From Zygnema cylindricum (taxonomy: Eukaryota; Streptophyta; Zygnematophyceae; Zygnematales; Zygnemataceae): a stretch of 64,000 bases of DNA. The stretch is taken from assembly GCA_037447655.1 (NCBI GenBank), contig JBBHKE010000271.1:62001-126000 (forward strand). The letters are read 5' to 3'. Under the pieces are notes generated by a model that searched no databases, had not been told where the DNA came from, and saw only the letters and a program-made list of their open reading frames with translations. Each line of letters opens with the position of its first letter. The first letter of the stretch is position 1. This document shows positions 18,813-31,126 of this stretch, piece after piece. The position numbers and the translations under genes were made by a program.

Positions 18813-20318
18813 AAAAATTCAAACCGGCAATCGTGGCAAGGATCCCGCAGTAAGCAAAACGACAAAACATAATAGATACCAGAAATACAAAGAAAACAAA
18901 GACAGAAAATAAAGATGATTTTATCCTCATTAGATCCCTAAGACGTAAGAAGCTGCGCAGTGTTAGGAGTATTAGAGTTTTGGCCAATAGAAATGGCTTA
19001 AATCTGTGGATAAATTCAAATTTGCAGGACACTTAATGGCCGTTTACTTTATTACAGAACTGTATTACGTATAAAATAAATAAATATAATAATAGCGTAT
19101 TAAATTACATGACATTGCGACCAATAGTTATCAACACATTTGTACCGAAATATTCTTGTCGAAGACAACAAATGCCAGCTTTCTGAATCGAATCGGAGCA
19201 CCAAAATTTTGCAGATCGAGGAATAGAGATAGCTAAAAACATCAAAACTAATTTTCTTACAATTAACCAAAAAATGAGATATTAATCTCTTCGCATGGGC
19301 TAACTTGAAAAAAAAGTCTCACAAGAAATCGTTGTCAATTGCAGAACATAAACTTGAAGTCAGCAAAGTGACTACTAATGAATTTTGACTTTGACTTAAT
19401 GCAGTGACACGTGACAGTGACAACACCAATTATAAAACTGAGGATTCCTAAAACATGATAGTTAAACAGGCGAGTTTCTTAGTTTCTACTACAAATACTA
19501 CTATAACGACTACTACTTCCACCACAACTACCACTACTATTCCCACTTCTACTAACCGCTATTGCTGCTACCACTATTTCTGCTATTATTAATTTACTAC
19601 TACCTACTACTACCGCCTATTACCAACCACTACCACCTCCTACTACCGCATACTTTCTGCCACTCCTGGAAACCTACAAAACACTCTTCTAACAAGTGAT
19701 TGACAAGCCAAGAAATTCTCTTTTCTGTGATTTCTTCCTTTCATCCAGGAAACAACCAGAATGTGGAGCATGGCATTATTAACCAGAAAACAGCCCATGA
19801 TTAAGACGCTGAAGCATACAGTCTCCTTGGTACCATCATTCTCAAGGGCAGACGTGACGACAACACTGTCTTCTCAACAAGGCATCATCTGGAGCTCGAA
19901 AACTATTAACAACTGAGGCATAGACACAACAACAGCAACTGCACCAATGTTCACTCCATTGCAAAATCATAAAGACAATATCATTAGCAAAGAAAGGAAA
20001 AAATTGACATAATAATATTCCTCGATTCCGTCATTTATTATGAAACTTGAAGAAAAGAATGTACAGGCGTGTGCTCATGTGCAATTGCTTCATCTCCTAG
20101 CTGATTATTCAAAACTAGTTGACATCGAAGTTGATTTGCCGACAAATGGTACCAAAAATAGCTCAGCTGTATCCTCACCCTATCTAATGCTTTACCAACT
20201 TTGACATTTTTGACAACTTTGACAAAAAAAGTCAGGGGAGGACTTTGTAACGAATGTCAAACCAATGTGTGTAAATATCCACAGTTGTGAAGTTGTAAGA
20301 GCCTTTAGATGCCGTAAA
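18813..20318. other. Non-coding; trinucleotide-rich patch
   Basis: No supported exon. 19484-19660 is rich in CTA/ACC/ACT trinucleotides (ACTACTACC text). TTTATT at 20034-20039 would be an AATAAA polyadenylation signal on the minus strand, about 280 bp past the stop of the F-box-like gene. Confidence 0.5.
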
Positions 20319-21524
20319 CTAGGTCCATGGGGTACTGAACTTGACTTTTGGATATAAACCCTGCACCCGTGATGTTTCCTTCACACGTGTAAAAACCATT
20401 TGAGAGTTCACATTTGAGTCCAATGGCGCAGCTTTGAAGTTGATGGCTACTTCCTCTAGTTTAGGGCACACTTTTAACCACGGACGTATACGATTGACCA
20501 GCTGTTTGTCAATAGGCATATTTTTAAAACAAAGCTTCTTTAGGCATGGGAGAGGACGTATTTCAATAGAAGCGCCATTACAAACTGTTAGACTTTTGAG
20601 AGTCTTAGAATTACCCCGGCAAAGACGATCACAGAGGATTCGGTTTTTCCCGCCCAGGGAAGATAACTCCTCTAACCTGGCTGGTAAGGGAGATTGCATT
20701 GTGATCAGTGCCACTTGAATAGGCAAACTTTGACAACTACAATTTGAATACAGTATGCTCTTCAAGTTCTTAGCAACACCGATGTCAAAATGACCCCTGC
20801 AGTGAGGATTTAGCCATAATTTTTCAAGATTTGGAGTGTTAACGTTGACGCTGTCGTGATTGGAACCTATTTTAAGAGTGGACAAAGAAATTGACTGGAT
20901 AGACAGTACAGGACAACAATCTATCATCTCATATTCCAAGGAGCGGAGTTGAGGTAAATACTCAAGTATATGTTGAAGAAAATCAGACTTTTGGAAACTT
21001 ACTCGCTCTATACAAAGCCTTTTTATTCTTAAAGGTTTGCATTTTGACATCGCTGCTATGTCGGAAGTAAATTTGCATTTTATCAAAGTTACGGAATACA
21101 AAACTTCTATTTCGCTTAGGGCATTAAAATGAGCTGCGAAAAAGATGCAATTGAGAGCAAGAAAGCGTTTTAGCGTTCGCTTTGTCACACTCGACCAATA
21201 CAAAAGAGTTAATGGTGAAATCTCCTGGGGCTTATAGACCATGTTGTCACCAAAAGTAACCTCTTCGACCGAAGGAGCCACATGAATAAGACGAGATAGA
21301 ATATACTGGCGAGTTTCTTGATCGATATCTCCGAGATTAAGATGACTTATTTTTAGAACACGAACGCCTCTAACTGCTTTACAGAATATCTTGCATACGA
21401 CAGAATAGCGAGTGAGATCACGAACATCCCCGTCATTAGAAGAGCGTACGAGAATGTCAGAGATAACATGAAGCGGGAGACGGAGAACTGTTGCTACAGA
21501 GGGCAGACGACAGACGGCAGCCAT
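20319..21524 (-). CDS. F-box/leucine-rich-repeat-like protein, intronless
   Basis: 401 codons from ATG (complement of 21522-21524) to a stop at 20319-20321. Residues about 13-50 read LRLPLHVISDILVRS, then DLTRYSVVCKIFCKAVRG, the LP...L..I...L......L..VCK.F pattern of an F-box, which recruits substrates to SCF ubiquitin ligase through Skp1. Residues about 55-390 are made of leucine-rich stretches (VRVLKISHLNLG, LKRFLALNCIFF, LRSLEYEMIDCC, LEKLWLNPHC, LKSLTVCNGAS, LKKLCFKNM) with a 23-30-residue rhythm, as in LRR substrate-binding regions. No intron is needed. The substrate cannot be deduced. It may be a retrocopy-type or lineage-specific F-box gene. No neighbour relation is evident. Confidence 0.75.
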   Translation of the reverse strand: MAAVCRLPSVATVLRLPLHVISDILVRSSNDGDVRDLTRYSVVCKIFCKAVRGVRVLKISHLNLGDIDQETRQYILSRLIHVAPSVEEVTFGDNMVYKPQEISPLTLLYWSSVTKRTLKRFLALNCIFFAAHFNALSEIEVLYSVTLIKCKFTSDIAAMSKCKPLRIKRLCIERVSFQKSDFLQHILEYLPQLRSLEYEMIDCCPVLSIQSISLSTLKIGSNHDSVNVNTPNLEKLWLNPHCRGHFDIGVAKNLKSILYSNCSCQSLPIQVALITMQSPLPARLEELSSLGGKNRILCDRLCRGNSKTLKSLTVCNGASIEIRPLPCLKKLCFKNMPIDKQLVNRIRPWLKVCPKLEEVAINFKAAPLDSNVNSQMVFTRVKETSRVQGLYPKVKFSTPWT

Positions 21525-24500
21525 GGCTAATCGGCTACAGTACTGTAGTGGCCTTCGGAAGAACAGGAGAACAGGGCAAGGAGCTGCGCAGTCTGTGACA
21601 CAACATACAAAAAAGGGAAAAACATTTTGAATTTGGCGACCCCCTCTTTAAATAGTGCGCCCGGTTTTCGAACAGAAATTGCGAAAATTCAGTGCGACAC
21701 CACCTTTGGGAAACAGGCTGCAAGAGCGATTTTTACTTGGCGTAAGAAATGACGTCATTAAAGGACCAGGAGCACAGAAACTGTACAGTACAGCAAGGGT
21801 ATCGAACAAGCCCCCATACAAGTGTGGGACCTTCGGCACCTCGCGGCACCTCGCGCCGACATTCTGCACCTCTTGGGATCGGGTACGAGAAATAGGGTTT
21901 TGGGGTTTGGGTTGTTTTTCTAATAGAAAAAAAACAAAAACAGAAAAAATAAACCCTAAACGAGCGGTCGCGGACGTCTTCGGCACCCCGGAGGGCCAAA
22001 AAGTTGCAAGATTCAGTCAGGGTTCGTTACGAGGCCCAGTAGTTAAGAAAATCAGTACTGACTGTACAGTTTTACTGTTTGCAGTATACTGATTTTTTAG
22101 GTACAGTACCCATATGGAACGGGGTTGCAACATATAGTTTTTCCAAGTCATTTTCGCACATTTGAACGATGCGTCAAAATGGGTCTAAATGGTCTAAAAC
22201 AAAGCTTTTGGTATTTATTATGGTAACGCAGTTCCCAGATGGTTTGACGAGTTCACCTTTACTTGTTATTAGATTTAGTGAGCTATTAGTGTTCAAACAG
22301 AGTCAGTTTCAACCACACTGATTATGGTCAGATACGTGGCTCATTTTGGTCCACCAATTTAAATAGTGTTATTCACAAAATGCCATGGTTCCTTGGTCAG
22401 AAAAACCTTGTGAGCGAATCAGATGTTAAATCAACTACACTGCCCATCGTTGTTAGCGTTACAAATTTATTAGTGTTTATATGAAATTAGAATATGCTAT
22501 ACTAATTTAGTGCAGGGTGACGTTGCAGATTGTATTGCGAGGAGCCGCAGTAAAAGTTTTATACATGCGAATCTCCCTATGGTTTGCCGGCTCCGCACTA
22601 AATTCTTGCAATAGTGTTCACCGGGACACCGGGGTGATTGGTTTCGTGCACACCCCCGTTCTTGATAATCGCCAAACGGTCAAAGCGTTCAGCACCAGCC
22701 GACAGCAAACAGCAAACTCCAAGACCGGTAAAATCTCCAGCAATGTGCGTTATGTAATGAAGCAACGTGGATCACTCGTTTCAGCATTTAGTGCTTTGAC
22801 TTATCCAGCACCGCATTTTGTGTTCCTACAGAATTCTGGACATCTAATAGCATGGGCGACTCCCGTATTACTTTTTAGTGTCCGTTTGCCGTTTGGGCTT
22901 TCTAGTTTCTGGTCAAGTCGTCGCCGGAGATGACTGTTGGGAAATTTTGGGATCAAAGGAGCGGGAAAGAATTGCCAACGGCTACTTCGTTTCGGACGCC
23001 AGGTGGCACACTTGTTCCAAGCTTGGTAAACCAAGGAGATGCCACGTGGATTTTAAATTGCAGGCACTCCATTCCAACCAAGGCTGCTGAAGAGATTTGC
23101 TGAATTGCAGTTTTCACTTGGAGCTCCTGCTTTCCAGACTTCTCTTTTTTCAGCTTCTTCAATACAGCAAGAAGCGCAGCCACATATTGCTTCATCAGGA
23201 ACAGTTACTGTTACTATTGGTATTGTTATTGTGATTATTTTTGTTTTTGTTATTGTTGTTATTGCTGTCAAGACGAAGGAGCCGTCATCATCAGCATCAT
23301 CATTATTATCATTATTGCTACCATCATTAACGTCATTCTTTACACCATTGGCATCACTGCTTGCATCATCGTCAACAGCAGCCACTTTTTAAAGTTAATA
23401 CTGTTGCCAGAAAAGGATAAAAGTTGTATATATCAAATCACTATCCTTGACATCAACAGTTTTTTGCAGTAACAGCAGGAGCAGTTCTCGATTTTGCTAT
23501 TTAGAGAAAGGCTCTTCTTAAGTAGAGCAGATTGTTATTGTTTAAGTTAAGGACCTCTAATCACAGCTTCTCCTATGGGAGATGACTAGCTTTTCTTTTT
23601 TTGGATTGCAAAATATGATTTATTGTAATATTGTTTTTGAAACGATGCGACGTGACTAAATTAGACTCTTTGCCAGCATAACTTTCAGACCCAGTGACTG
23701 TTTTTTTGTCATTTTTGTTCGACAATTATCGGTCAAGGAAGTCTTCTGGCAGATAAATAAGGAGAGGAAATTTTATATTCGTTGACTCAGGTTTGTAATT
23801 CCTCCATTATCTTGCCATATTATTAGGACAGGGGTAAGATTTTTCCACTGTTTTGTCTAGAATGTTTGTCGTTTTCTTGTAAAAGTTGTAATTATTACTG
23901 TCGGTGTCGAATTGAATGCGCGAGGGATTTTCTCTTTTTCCCTCTTGTTTCGGTAACATTTTAAGAAACCGGATACAAGTCCTAAAATGCTTCTATGAAT
24001 AGCAGTACACTACCCACTTCTATTAGTTTAAAGGAATTGTTAGTATTAGAGCGAAATTAATATCAATGATACTAATTTAGAACAAAGTGACATGGCGGAC
24101 TTAAGACCACCCCTTTGGATAGTGTTACTAACACATTTTATGATTTTCGGCCAAAAAAGTTGCTTCAAAATTAATGTTATTAACAATAATTGGACAGTGT
24201 AGATTGTGAAATGTACAAATAACATCTTGTACAGCAGATGAACAAAGTCTTTTGTTCTCTATTATTACTACTATTGTTACTATTACCATTGTTATTACTA
24301 CTACTATTAGTACCATTATTACTATTATTATTACTATCGCCATTATTACTGAGAACCATCACATGTAGGACTGCGATGCGCAAACAACACCTTAATTAGA
24401 GGTCATTGAAGACAAACGTTATCCTACAATTTAAAGTTTTTTTGTAAAAAAACGCCATCCTTCTTGAATTTTTTCCTAAACCTCAAAATTCTCGATGAAT

Positions 24501-25531
24501 TTATACTCTCCCTCCCCTTTCCCCTCTCGCTCATGCATATTCGACGCACATCTCGTGCACCTGTGGCTATATCTGTTTACAGGATTTTCTCTCTGTCGTA
24601 TGTGAGCCTATTCTCAAGGCTCTCAGTGACAGCCATGAAAGAAAGACAATTTTTATTGAATGATTTCAAGGGCCACTTACAGGTTTCAAATTATGGCAGT
24701 TCTGTTTCATTTGCAATTATCAGCTTGTTCCTTCCTACAGCCATGGGAGGTCCCCACAAATTTTGGATGTGAGCTCCTCACTCACAACTCTTACATTCGC
24801 CAACTAGGTTTTTCTAAGATCTTTTGGTTTTTAAGGGTTTTTATTTGTGAGTATTGTGCCATTTATTTGTGAACATCTTAGCATGCCCTTATTCTTCATG
24901 GTCAGGGTTTGTTATGAACCAAGATACCCGAGACATTCCAGACGTATATTGCTTTTGGTTTCTGTTTGCTCTCATTGTTCTAACTCGTGCTTTCTGCCGC
25001 CGTTCTACAATGGGCTTTGTTCCCGGGTGAGTCGATGTATTTCTCAAGTTGAACCTTCCATTGTATTTTATTTTGCTCTCTTTTTTGTTTTATGCTGTTT
25101 TTTTTTGCTGAAATTTGACTCACACTATTAGTGCTTCCTTCGCAGAATTGTGCAGAATTCCTGTTTTAAATGCAGAAGGAAAGGCATGCAAAAGAAGCTC
25201 CTTCTCAACTGGTTTTTTTTTATTTATTTATTGCCGATATACGACCAAATTATCTTTAGATAACTTCCTTTTTTCTCAGCAATTTCTTCTTGCGAGAGAA
25301 ACTGCAAAAGGAGCTTCCCGTGCGTTTGTCACGCTTTAACTAACGCTGTCCTTTCAATTCAAAACATTCGACATGTCTTTTTATTAAATTGATCATCACA
25401 TAGTTGGGAGAGAGAATTGGCAAGACATTGTGTTCTTTTGGATGAGTAGTTACTTTTAACGTTGCAAGTGAAGACCAGAATTGATATGTGGACAGTTTAA
25501 TTTCATAAAAAAAAACCATCTCTTCAATCTG
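21525..25531. other. Intergenic region with simple repeats; no supported gene
   Basis: Several ORFs of 70-145 codons (such as 21655-22092 and 22517-22933) show no domain, and both strands are similarly open. 22260-22400 and 24030-24190 resemble the dispersed AT-rich repeat in intron 1 of the SAM gene (ATAGTGTTA, ACACATTTTATG). 23195-23390 is ATT/ATC/GTT trinucleotide-rich and 24260-24355 is TTA/CTA-rich. 24460-25480 may hold 5' untranslated or intronic sequence of the downstream bHLH-like gene, but no exon could be defined. Confidence 0.45.
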
Positions 25532-28500
25532 ATGACTTTGGATAATAGTCCTCCCAGAATTCCAAGAAAGGCTTATCAGGGCATGGCCTCCACAAAAACT
25601 GTCGGAGTCTGTATTGGAGATGATGGCCAGTTACACCCAAAGGTTGATGAACTCAAGTTTTGCAGTCAAGTAGAGAGAACTGAATCACAGTTAACAAGAC
25701 CAAGGACGACCAAGTTAGTCAAAGCCAAAATTGGAGTACATGATCCTCATAAGGGTTCTCGAATTATTAGGTCTCCCTTAGAACATCAACAAGGGAGAAA
25801 CTGTTTCCTACCTTTGGATACTCAAGGTGATCTTAATAATGATGAAAATAGGACTCACAATGACAGAAGGACTCTGGAAGTTTGCGTAGTCAATCGAATG
25901 GAGGAGTTTATGATCTCACCGCCACATAATTATAGTCTCGAAGATGAAGAAAAGAGGCATAATGTCCAGCGTTGTTTATCAATACGTTTGGAAGAGGCTT
26001 TACTTCCTCCAGGAATACCGTCAATTTCCACATTTGGACAAACGGGAAACGACCAATGGACACCGACAACCCCGGCGAAATCTGAAGAGCTCAAAAAATC
26101 GACTATTGGGGGACCGCAACTCGGTGGTTCTGTCAATCTTGATTCAAGTTTTGCAAATTGCATCCATCAATATCAAAATGAATCTAGTGTAAATAGTTTT
26201 TTTTATCAGCAAGAAAGGACACCCGAAATCATGGCTGTCAACAACTTTAACAGGACAGACCAAAGTGAGGAACCAGTAGTGAGAGGGACTATGGGGCCTT
26301 TCCCACCAATATTTCAGGAGGAGCTTCTCCCGTCTAACCAGCTTCCTCTGGACTCGTTGATGGGAAATTTGTATCCGGAAGTATGGAATTATGATCAAGA
26401 AAATAGGGGAGAAGATGTTTTGTCGAGTCATCTCCAAGTCCCTGACTCGGATGAATGTTGGGGACTTGATATGATTCAATTTGAGATGGATCCAGGTATG
26501 ATGGGACTGGAAAGTGATGATTTGTCCCTGAACGAGCCTATAAACAGCGAATTCTCTGACAAAAATAACGAATTTCGTGAAGAATCTGACACGGTATCCA
26601 ATAATTCAGGCAGTAAATACTCGGTTTTGAAGGCAATACAGGTGGAAAAACTTTCCACAGTACAGGAAATTTCCCCTATGAGAGAATATCCTTACCCAGT
26701 GGTGGAACTCTGTAGACAGGCACTGGAAAATCTTCCACCAGTCCCATCCCTTTTGGATTTAAAATTTGCAGAAAAGGAAGGGTCTGAGGAGGATGATTTT
26801 GGTGTTTTCGATGACTTGCTTGAGGAAGGATATCACTCTTCTGTACAAGTTCCGGAAATTTCAACTGGGTCTCAGGCCATTGGTAACAAACGCAAAAGGG
26901 TGTGTTTTTCTTTGTAATTCCTCCAAGTCAGGTTATCCCCTCTGGATTTATTTTTTTGTCTGAAAAGCATGTGATGGTGTCACAGACGAAAAATTCATCA
27001 GTGGAAGTGCGTAGAAATGACTGATTTACTTTGAGAGTTTTGAGTCGACGAGTTTTGAAAACTTTCCGATGTTGCTTGTTGTGAAAGCCTCTCCTTATCA
27101 ATTACACGCAGTGTCTTGTTGGTTTTTGTGAAAATTCCTTCTCTTCTTAATCCATTTCTAGATATGTTTTGCCAGTCCTCTTCAAATATAGTGTGGACTT
27201 GTCATGGATGATAGTGAGTTTGAAATAGCTATTATTTGCAGAAATGACTTCAATTCTCAGACAAATATGTCTAAGAACCAGAGCTCTAACGTTAAGCAGA
27301 GTTAACCAGCATCTTGAATTCAACGCATGTGCTTTTTCTTCTTTCTTGTTTAGGTACACGAGGCATTTTTCTGATTCTTTTTTTATTAAAAGCTGACACT
27401 TTTTCGCCTTAATGGAAAACAGGGAGTCCAATCAACACTAATTAAGGTCCCCAGAACAGAACAGGCACAAGCGGCCAGAAATCGACGAACTCTTATGAAG
27501 GATGCTTTACAAAGAGTTACAGAATTTATTCCTTCAATGCGACAACAGTTTGGAAATGGTCCATCCACAATCAAAGAAAACCCTAAGAAGGTGATCTTTA
27601 AATCTAATACTTTTGGAACAAAAAAATGCTAGATTCTATGGGTGATGATGATGTCCTCCAGTGGATGTTTTTTTTAGTATCAACTTCGGTAGAACAAGCA
27701 AAAAAATTCCGACTTAACTTATAAGGATCATAAAACACTACACTTACACTTATTAACTATTTTTGTATTTATCTGCACTATAGTCATTTTCTGACAACCC
27801 TGATAAGGTGTGTTGAATGTAGATGGACACAGATGCGCTGTTGAAGGAATTGGCAGATCACGCAAAAAAGCTTGTTAGGGAGATAAGTGTAAGTACTTCC
27901 TTATTCAACTTTTCAATTGTTAGGAAAATAGCAGTCTTGTAAAAAGCTTGTAAGAGAAGTAAGTTTGTTTTTACTTCCTTGTTGAAGCTTTTCCACTGTT
28001 ATGGGGGAATAGCAATCTTCTAAGGGAAGTAAGTGCAAGTACTACTCCAAGCTTTTGGACTGACATGAGGAAATACCAACCTCACAATTCCAGTCTCTTT
28101 GCATTCAATTTTTCGACTTTTAGCTCACTTGTTAGTTTTCCGTCTTTTTGAAAGAATCCTATAACGCATTTTCTCCTTAAGTTCTGTGTTCCATAGCATA
28201 CAGTTCCGGGTCTGTTTTTATTTTACTTCTTCTATTGCTCTTTCATATTTTATTTTTCTCTCACTTGTTCATTGTCTTTTGAGCCTGAAATTTGAAGGAA
28301 ATTTACAACGAATTCTATCCTTTTTTTGTTTTATAGCTGACAGCTCCCAATTTTTATTTTTATTTATGGATTTTTTCTGGCAGTTTATGGCGTTGGGTAA
28401 CTACGTGACGCCAGAGAACAGTGAGGTAAGCTTCAGTTCCCATGGGTAACGCAAATGTCCTCTCATAGTCCTCTCATAAAAATCCTCAAAATAGTGCTTA

Positions 28501-29413
28501 TAAAAAATTATTATATTAATATTATATTAATAGCAATGACAGGGTAAGGCTTTTGAAGAGCAAAGAAAAACAAGTTCCTGGCCTTGATCATGAAGATAGT
28601 ACAGAAACTCTGAGCCCTGCCATAAACATTCCTCAAACTAGTGCTTATATAAGTGCTTTTGTATCAGTAGCAATAACAGTGTGAGGCTTTGGAAGTGCAA
28701 AAAATAAAAGATGTGAATAAATGATGTCAATTGTCCTATTTCTGACTTAAACTTTCCATTCCTTACAGGCTGAAGAAAGCACAGGAACCCCTAACCCTGT
28801 CATAAACATTTTCCAAAAGAATGCTCATAAAGTGCTTTTACATGAATAAGTGCAAAAAAGGAAAAAAAATGGGAATAAATGATGTCAATTGTTCTATTCC
28901 TGAATTGTCCATTGCTTTTAGGCTGAAGATAGTACGGAAAATGTGAATAAATGATGTTGATAGACAGTTGTTCTGCTCCTGACTTTGACTTTCCATTGCT
29001 TACAGGACGAAGATAGTACAGAAAATCGACTTACTGTGAGTTCAATTCCTGTATCCGATGATCTCGAAGTCCAAAGGGCGAAATCGAAGGAGGAAAAAGC
29101 AGCAGCTAGAGCCAAACGGATAGGATTACGGAAAGTTTGGAAAAACGGAACGTTAGTAAAACAACAACGGCACAAGCCCGAGGCAAAAAAGGAAAAGGAA
29201 TTTGAGGCAAAATGGGTGCATAAACTCAGACCGATCGGAAACCGAGAACCGTCGTTAACACTTAAGGCTCGAGGATTTAAAGTGGTTCGATCTCCATGGA
29301 AACTTTCGAGGGACGCGAGAGATCCCATTATGCTAAAGGCTCTCGCTACTGCTGAAGGAAAATTTGCGGAAATGGAGAAGAAAATCAAATTTGTGAGGGA
29401 GCAGTATTGGTGA
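25532..29413 (+). CDS. Putative bHLH-like transcription factor, five exons
   Basis: Model: 25532-26899, 27447-27590, 27823-27888, 28384-28425, 29006-29413. All introns are phase 0 with GT-AG, giving about 675 aa. Start ATG 25532 is the first in the frame; a second ATG lies 16 codons on. Exon 1 (456 aa) has no known domain, but is acidic toward its end (CWGLDMIQFEMD, EEDDFGVFDDLLEEG), like an activation region, and closes with the basic GNKRKR. Exon 2 continues with basic ARNRRTLMKDALQRVTEFIP, which lines up with the basic-helix 1 pattern R.RR...(h)..A(h)..(h)..(h)IP. Exon 3 supplies helix-2-like MDTDALLKELADHAKKLVREI. The C-terminal 135 aa are Lys/Arg/Glu-rich without a known domain. DNA binding is inferred from the pattern only; the canonical basic-region Glu is absent. 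Confidence 0.65.
27447..27888 (+). other. bHLH-like segment split by an intron in the loop
   Basis: Exon 2 (27447-27590, 48 codons) and exon 3 (27823-27888, 22 codons) join KENPKK to MDTDALL. Helix 1 ends in FIP, like the conserved (I/L)IP of bHLH proteins, and the loop NGPSTIKENPKK is followed by an amphipathic helix with L, L, A, A, L, I spacing. Exon breaks in the loop are known in bHLH genes. Divergence is high, so this is a structural reading and not a family assignment. Confidence 0.5.
28426..29005 (+). repeat. Intron 4 of bHLH-like gene: serial copies of the next exon's start
   Basis: The acceptor and first codons of exon 5 (TTACAG|GACGAAGATAGTACAG, at about 28994-29025) recur in diverged form at about 28584-28605 (GAAGATAGTACAGAAA), 28759-28790 (TTACAGGCTGAAGAAAGCAC) and 28912-28940 (TTTTAGGCTGAAGATAGTAC). 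Each is joined to similar intronic text (CCATAAACATT.., GAATAAATGATGTCAATTG). Units are roughly 90-180 bp apart. Only the last copy continues into a long open frame. Confidence 0.75.
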
Positions 29414-29960
29414 TGTGAAAGGGGAACAGTGAAAGAAAGGAAATGGAATGGAAAAGAAAAGGGGGGAGAGAAAGGGAGAGAGAAAGGGAAGAGAAGGGAA
29501 AGCTTGTTGGGCAGCAAAAATTATGACGTGAAAGGCACAATCGAAAGAATTGGAAAAGGAAGACAAAGGAAAGGAAGAGAAGAGAAAGCTTGTGAAGCAG
29601 CAGTATTGGTGATGTGAAATGCGAGAGGTTCAGGAAAGAGAAAGGCATTGAAAAAAGAAATGGAAAGAAAGAAAGGGAGAGGGAAAGGAAGAAAGAGAAG
29701 GGAGAGAGAAGGGAGAGGGAAGGGAGAGAAGGGGAGGTTAGAGAAGAAAGTGAGACAGAAAGGAATTGACTCTATGCATGGTGGAGAGCAGTATTGGTGA
29801 TGTGAAAGGCGAAAGATACAGGAAAGGAAAAGGAAAGGAGGAGCTGGTTTGTGAGACAACAATATCAGTAACAAGAAATGGAAAAGGGAAGAGAAAGGAA
29901 AGGGAAGGGAAGGGATGTATAAAGGGAAAGGACGGAAAGCGATAAAGTAAGGGAGAGAGA
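29414..29960. repeat. GA-rich repeats carrying copies of the bHLH gene's stop region
   Basis: The end of the coding region (GAGCAGTATTGGTGATGTGA, encoding EQYW and stop) recurs at about 29598-29620 and 29788-29810. More degenerate versions lie near 29512 and 29858. The spaces are filled by purine-rich AAAGGGAGAGG text. The minus-strand ORFs here (Phe/Leu/Pro/Ser-rich) are shadows of this tract. Confidence 0.7.
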
Positions 29961-31126
29961 CGAGACAGACAAAAAGGAGTTGGTTTTGGACCATAATGGA
30001 TATGATTTGTACAGTCACGAGGAAGACAAAGGGACGAAAAACAAAGGGCTAAAGTCCTGGAATTTGATTGTTTTGAATGCGAACAATATGTGACTTTTTC
30101 ACATTCGTTTCGCCTTTTCCATTTTTTTTTTTTTGTTTCCATGTTCTCAGATGGTTTGCCATTGCTCATTTTTAACTAAGCTTAGTATTATATTTCCTCC
30201 TAGTAATCGGGACTTTTAAATGATCGTTTTTTTTCAGATATATATATATATATATATACAGAGAAGAAAGGGTTGAGATTTTTTTTTGAATTTATTGATT
30301 CAGGAAAGTGGAGCTAAGTGTCAAAGGAGAATATGTTCATGGGTTCCGTGTCAAACTCGTTCAGTTTCGGTTAAGTTTCGGCGTTTGTTTCTATATTTAT
30401 CCCTTTTTCCCACTTCCTTCTCTCCCCTGGCTGTTAAGACGGGGCCTCGACAAATTGTTGAATCCTCTTTCAACCACATTAGACGTTTTGACCTATTTGT
30501 TTTATTTACTTCATTTTTTAATTCATCAAACTATTTTTTCTTCTCATTTTACTTATTGTTCACTTTTGCCCTACGGTTTTTTATCGTGACAACCAAGGAA
30601 GATGAACATCAAATTTAACGTTGTTCCTAAATGAAAAAAAAAATGTTTTTCTTAATGAAAAAAAAAATGTTTTTCTTCATGAAAAAAATAATGCTTTTTC
30701 TTAATGGAAAAAAAAGACGCTTTTTGCTTTGCATCTGTGAAAGTGAAATGACTGATCGCGGCATCATAATATTGAGGGGTGCACCCATGCCGTGATGTGG
30801 TGTTATGTGATGTGATGTGATCAGATGCGATGCGATGGGATGGGATGGGATTGGATGCGATTGGATGTGACGTAATGTGACGCAATATAACGTGACGCTG
30901 CATGGGCATGGCATGACGTGATGTGTCGTGACATGATGTGATGTGATGAGATGTGATGTGATTTTATGTGTTGAAAAAAAATCGATCGTGATCGAACTGT
31001 TTGAGATTGTTCGAATTGGTTTCGCACAATACAATTTTTTTTTCGTGCACATCGTTATTAGAGTTAGAAACACACATCTGTCTCCATTTTTTTGGGGGCC
31101 TAACATCATAAAATAGTGATTAAAAC
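29961..31126. other. Non-coding with GATGT minisatellite
   Basis: 30238-30258 is (TA)n. 30641-30715 has three to four units of TTTTTCTTMATGAAAAAAA. 30790-30970 is built from 5-bp units related to GTGAT/GGGAT/GTGAC (for example TGTGATGTGATGTGATCAG), which produce HPIPSHPI-type ORFs on the minus strand. No gene is recognised. Confidence 0.6.

Noticed and set aside
21655-22092. 145-codon ORF opposite other ORFs
   Set aside because: Overlapping open frames on both strands, no recognisable domain or splice sites with matching phase.
29738-30169. Phe/Pro/Leu-rich minus-strand ORFs after the bHLH-like gene
   Set aside because: Shadows of the purine-rich repeat tract on the plus strand.
30790-30970. 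Histidine-rich HPIPSHPI ORFs
   Set aside because: Products of a GTGAT-type 5-bp minisatellite.
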